From: an uncultured Eubacteriales bacterium
Lineage (GTDB): Bacteria > Bacillota > Clostridia > Christensenellales > Aristaeellaceae
Length of the DNA stretch: 5,286 nt
NCBI GenBank assembly: GCA_944353735.1
Contig: CALVPU010000010.1
Location: forward strand, 1 to 5,286
Direction of reading: 5' to 3'
Shown one piece after another: positions 5,190 to 5,286 of the stretch (positions are counted from its first letter, which is position 1; every line of letters begins with the position of its first letter). The notes under the pieces were generated by a model that was not told the DNA's origin, did no database searches, and saw nothing but the letters and a program-made list of their open reading frames with translations. Position numbers and translations under genes: made by a program.

Positions 5190-5286
5190 GGGCGCGCCGG
5201 TTTCTCCGCACCGCCGATCTGCCCCAGGACGCGCCGGATTCTACGTCCCGCCGGTCGCCCCATGGACGCGCAAAGTTCTCCGCACC
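5190..5286. repeat. Diverged 37-bp tandem repeat, cut by the window edge
   Basis: Units begin at 5190, 5227 and 5264. Each starts GGrCGCGC and continues with a TTCT-C-G core; units 1 and 2 match at about 27 of 37 positions. Unit 3 is cut by the edge after 23 bp. A 37-bp period is not a multiple of three, so it is not a protein repeat, and the divergence and absence of spacers argue against CRISPR. Confidence 0.6.

Noticed and set aside
5190..5286. CRISPR array
   Set aside because: The units are contiguous, diverged and without unique spacers, and no cas gene is present.

Overview
The window looks like chromosomal DNA of a GC-rich member of the Clostridia (low-level Firmicutes assignment only). 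The evidence is a clostridial-style phosphofructokinase (GGNGTHKTA and PKTIDND motifs), strong Shine-Dalgarno sequences (AGGAGG), TATAAT-type promoters in an AT-rich gap, and strong G/C preference at third codon positions. No rRNA or tRNA gene, CRISPR array or intact mobile element was seen.

Layout. Positions 1-230 hold what looks like a decayed minus-strand gene fragment: a short stretch resembling a discoidin (F5/8 type C) domain, out of frame with a second conserved-looking stretch, next to a long imperfect inverted repeat. Positions 232-489 show no convincing gene. A plus-strand promoter (490-518) precedes a 174-residue zinc-dependent nucleoside deaminase-family protein (650-1174), which ends at a good intrinsic terminator (1201-1235). 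Converging on it from the right is a 6-phosphofructokinase on the minus strand (1266-2339). An AT-rich gap (about 2400-2550) carries two divergent promoters. The leftward one, for phosphofructokinase, has a perfect 14-bp palindrome in its spacer. The rightward one has a 22-bp-spaced direct repeat over its -35 and drives a full-length polyphosphate kinase 1 (GTG start at 2582, end 4681). After ppk come about 600 bp of GC-rich non-coding DNA: two copies of a roughly 200-bp tandem repeat (4700-5118) ending in a long hairpin, another short hairpin, and a diverged 37-bp tandem repeat running off the right edge.

Functionally, the two central genes handle phosphate and energy: committed-step glycolysis and reversible ATP/polyphosphate interconversion. 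They are divergently transcribed with separate promoters, so co-regulation is possible but not shown. The deaminase appears to be its own transcription unit. The accessory or unexplained material is at the two edges and in the intergenic regulatory structures.
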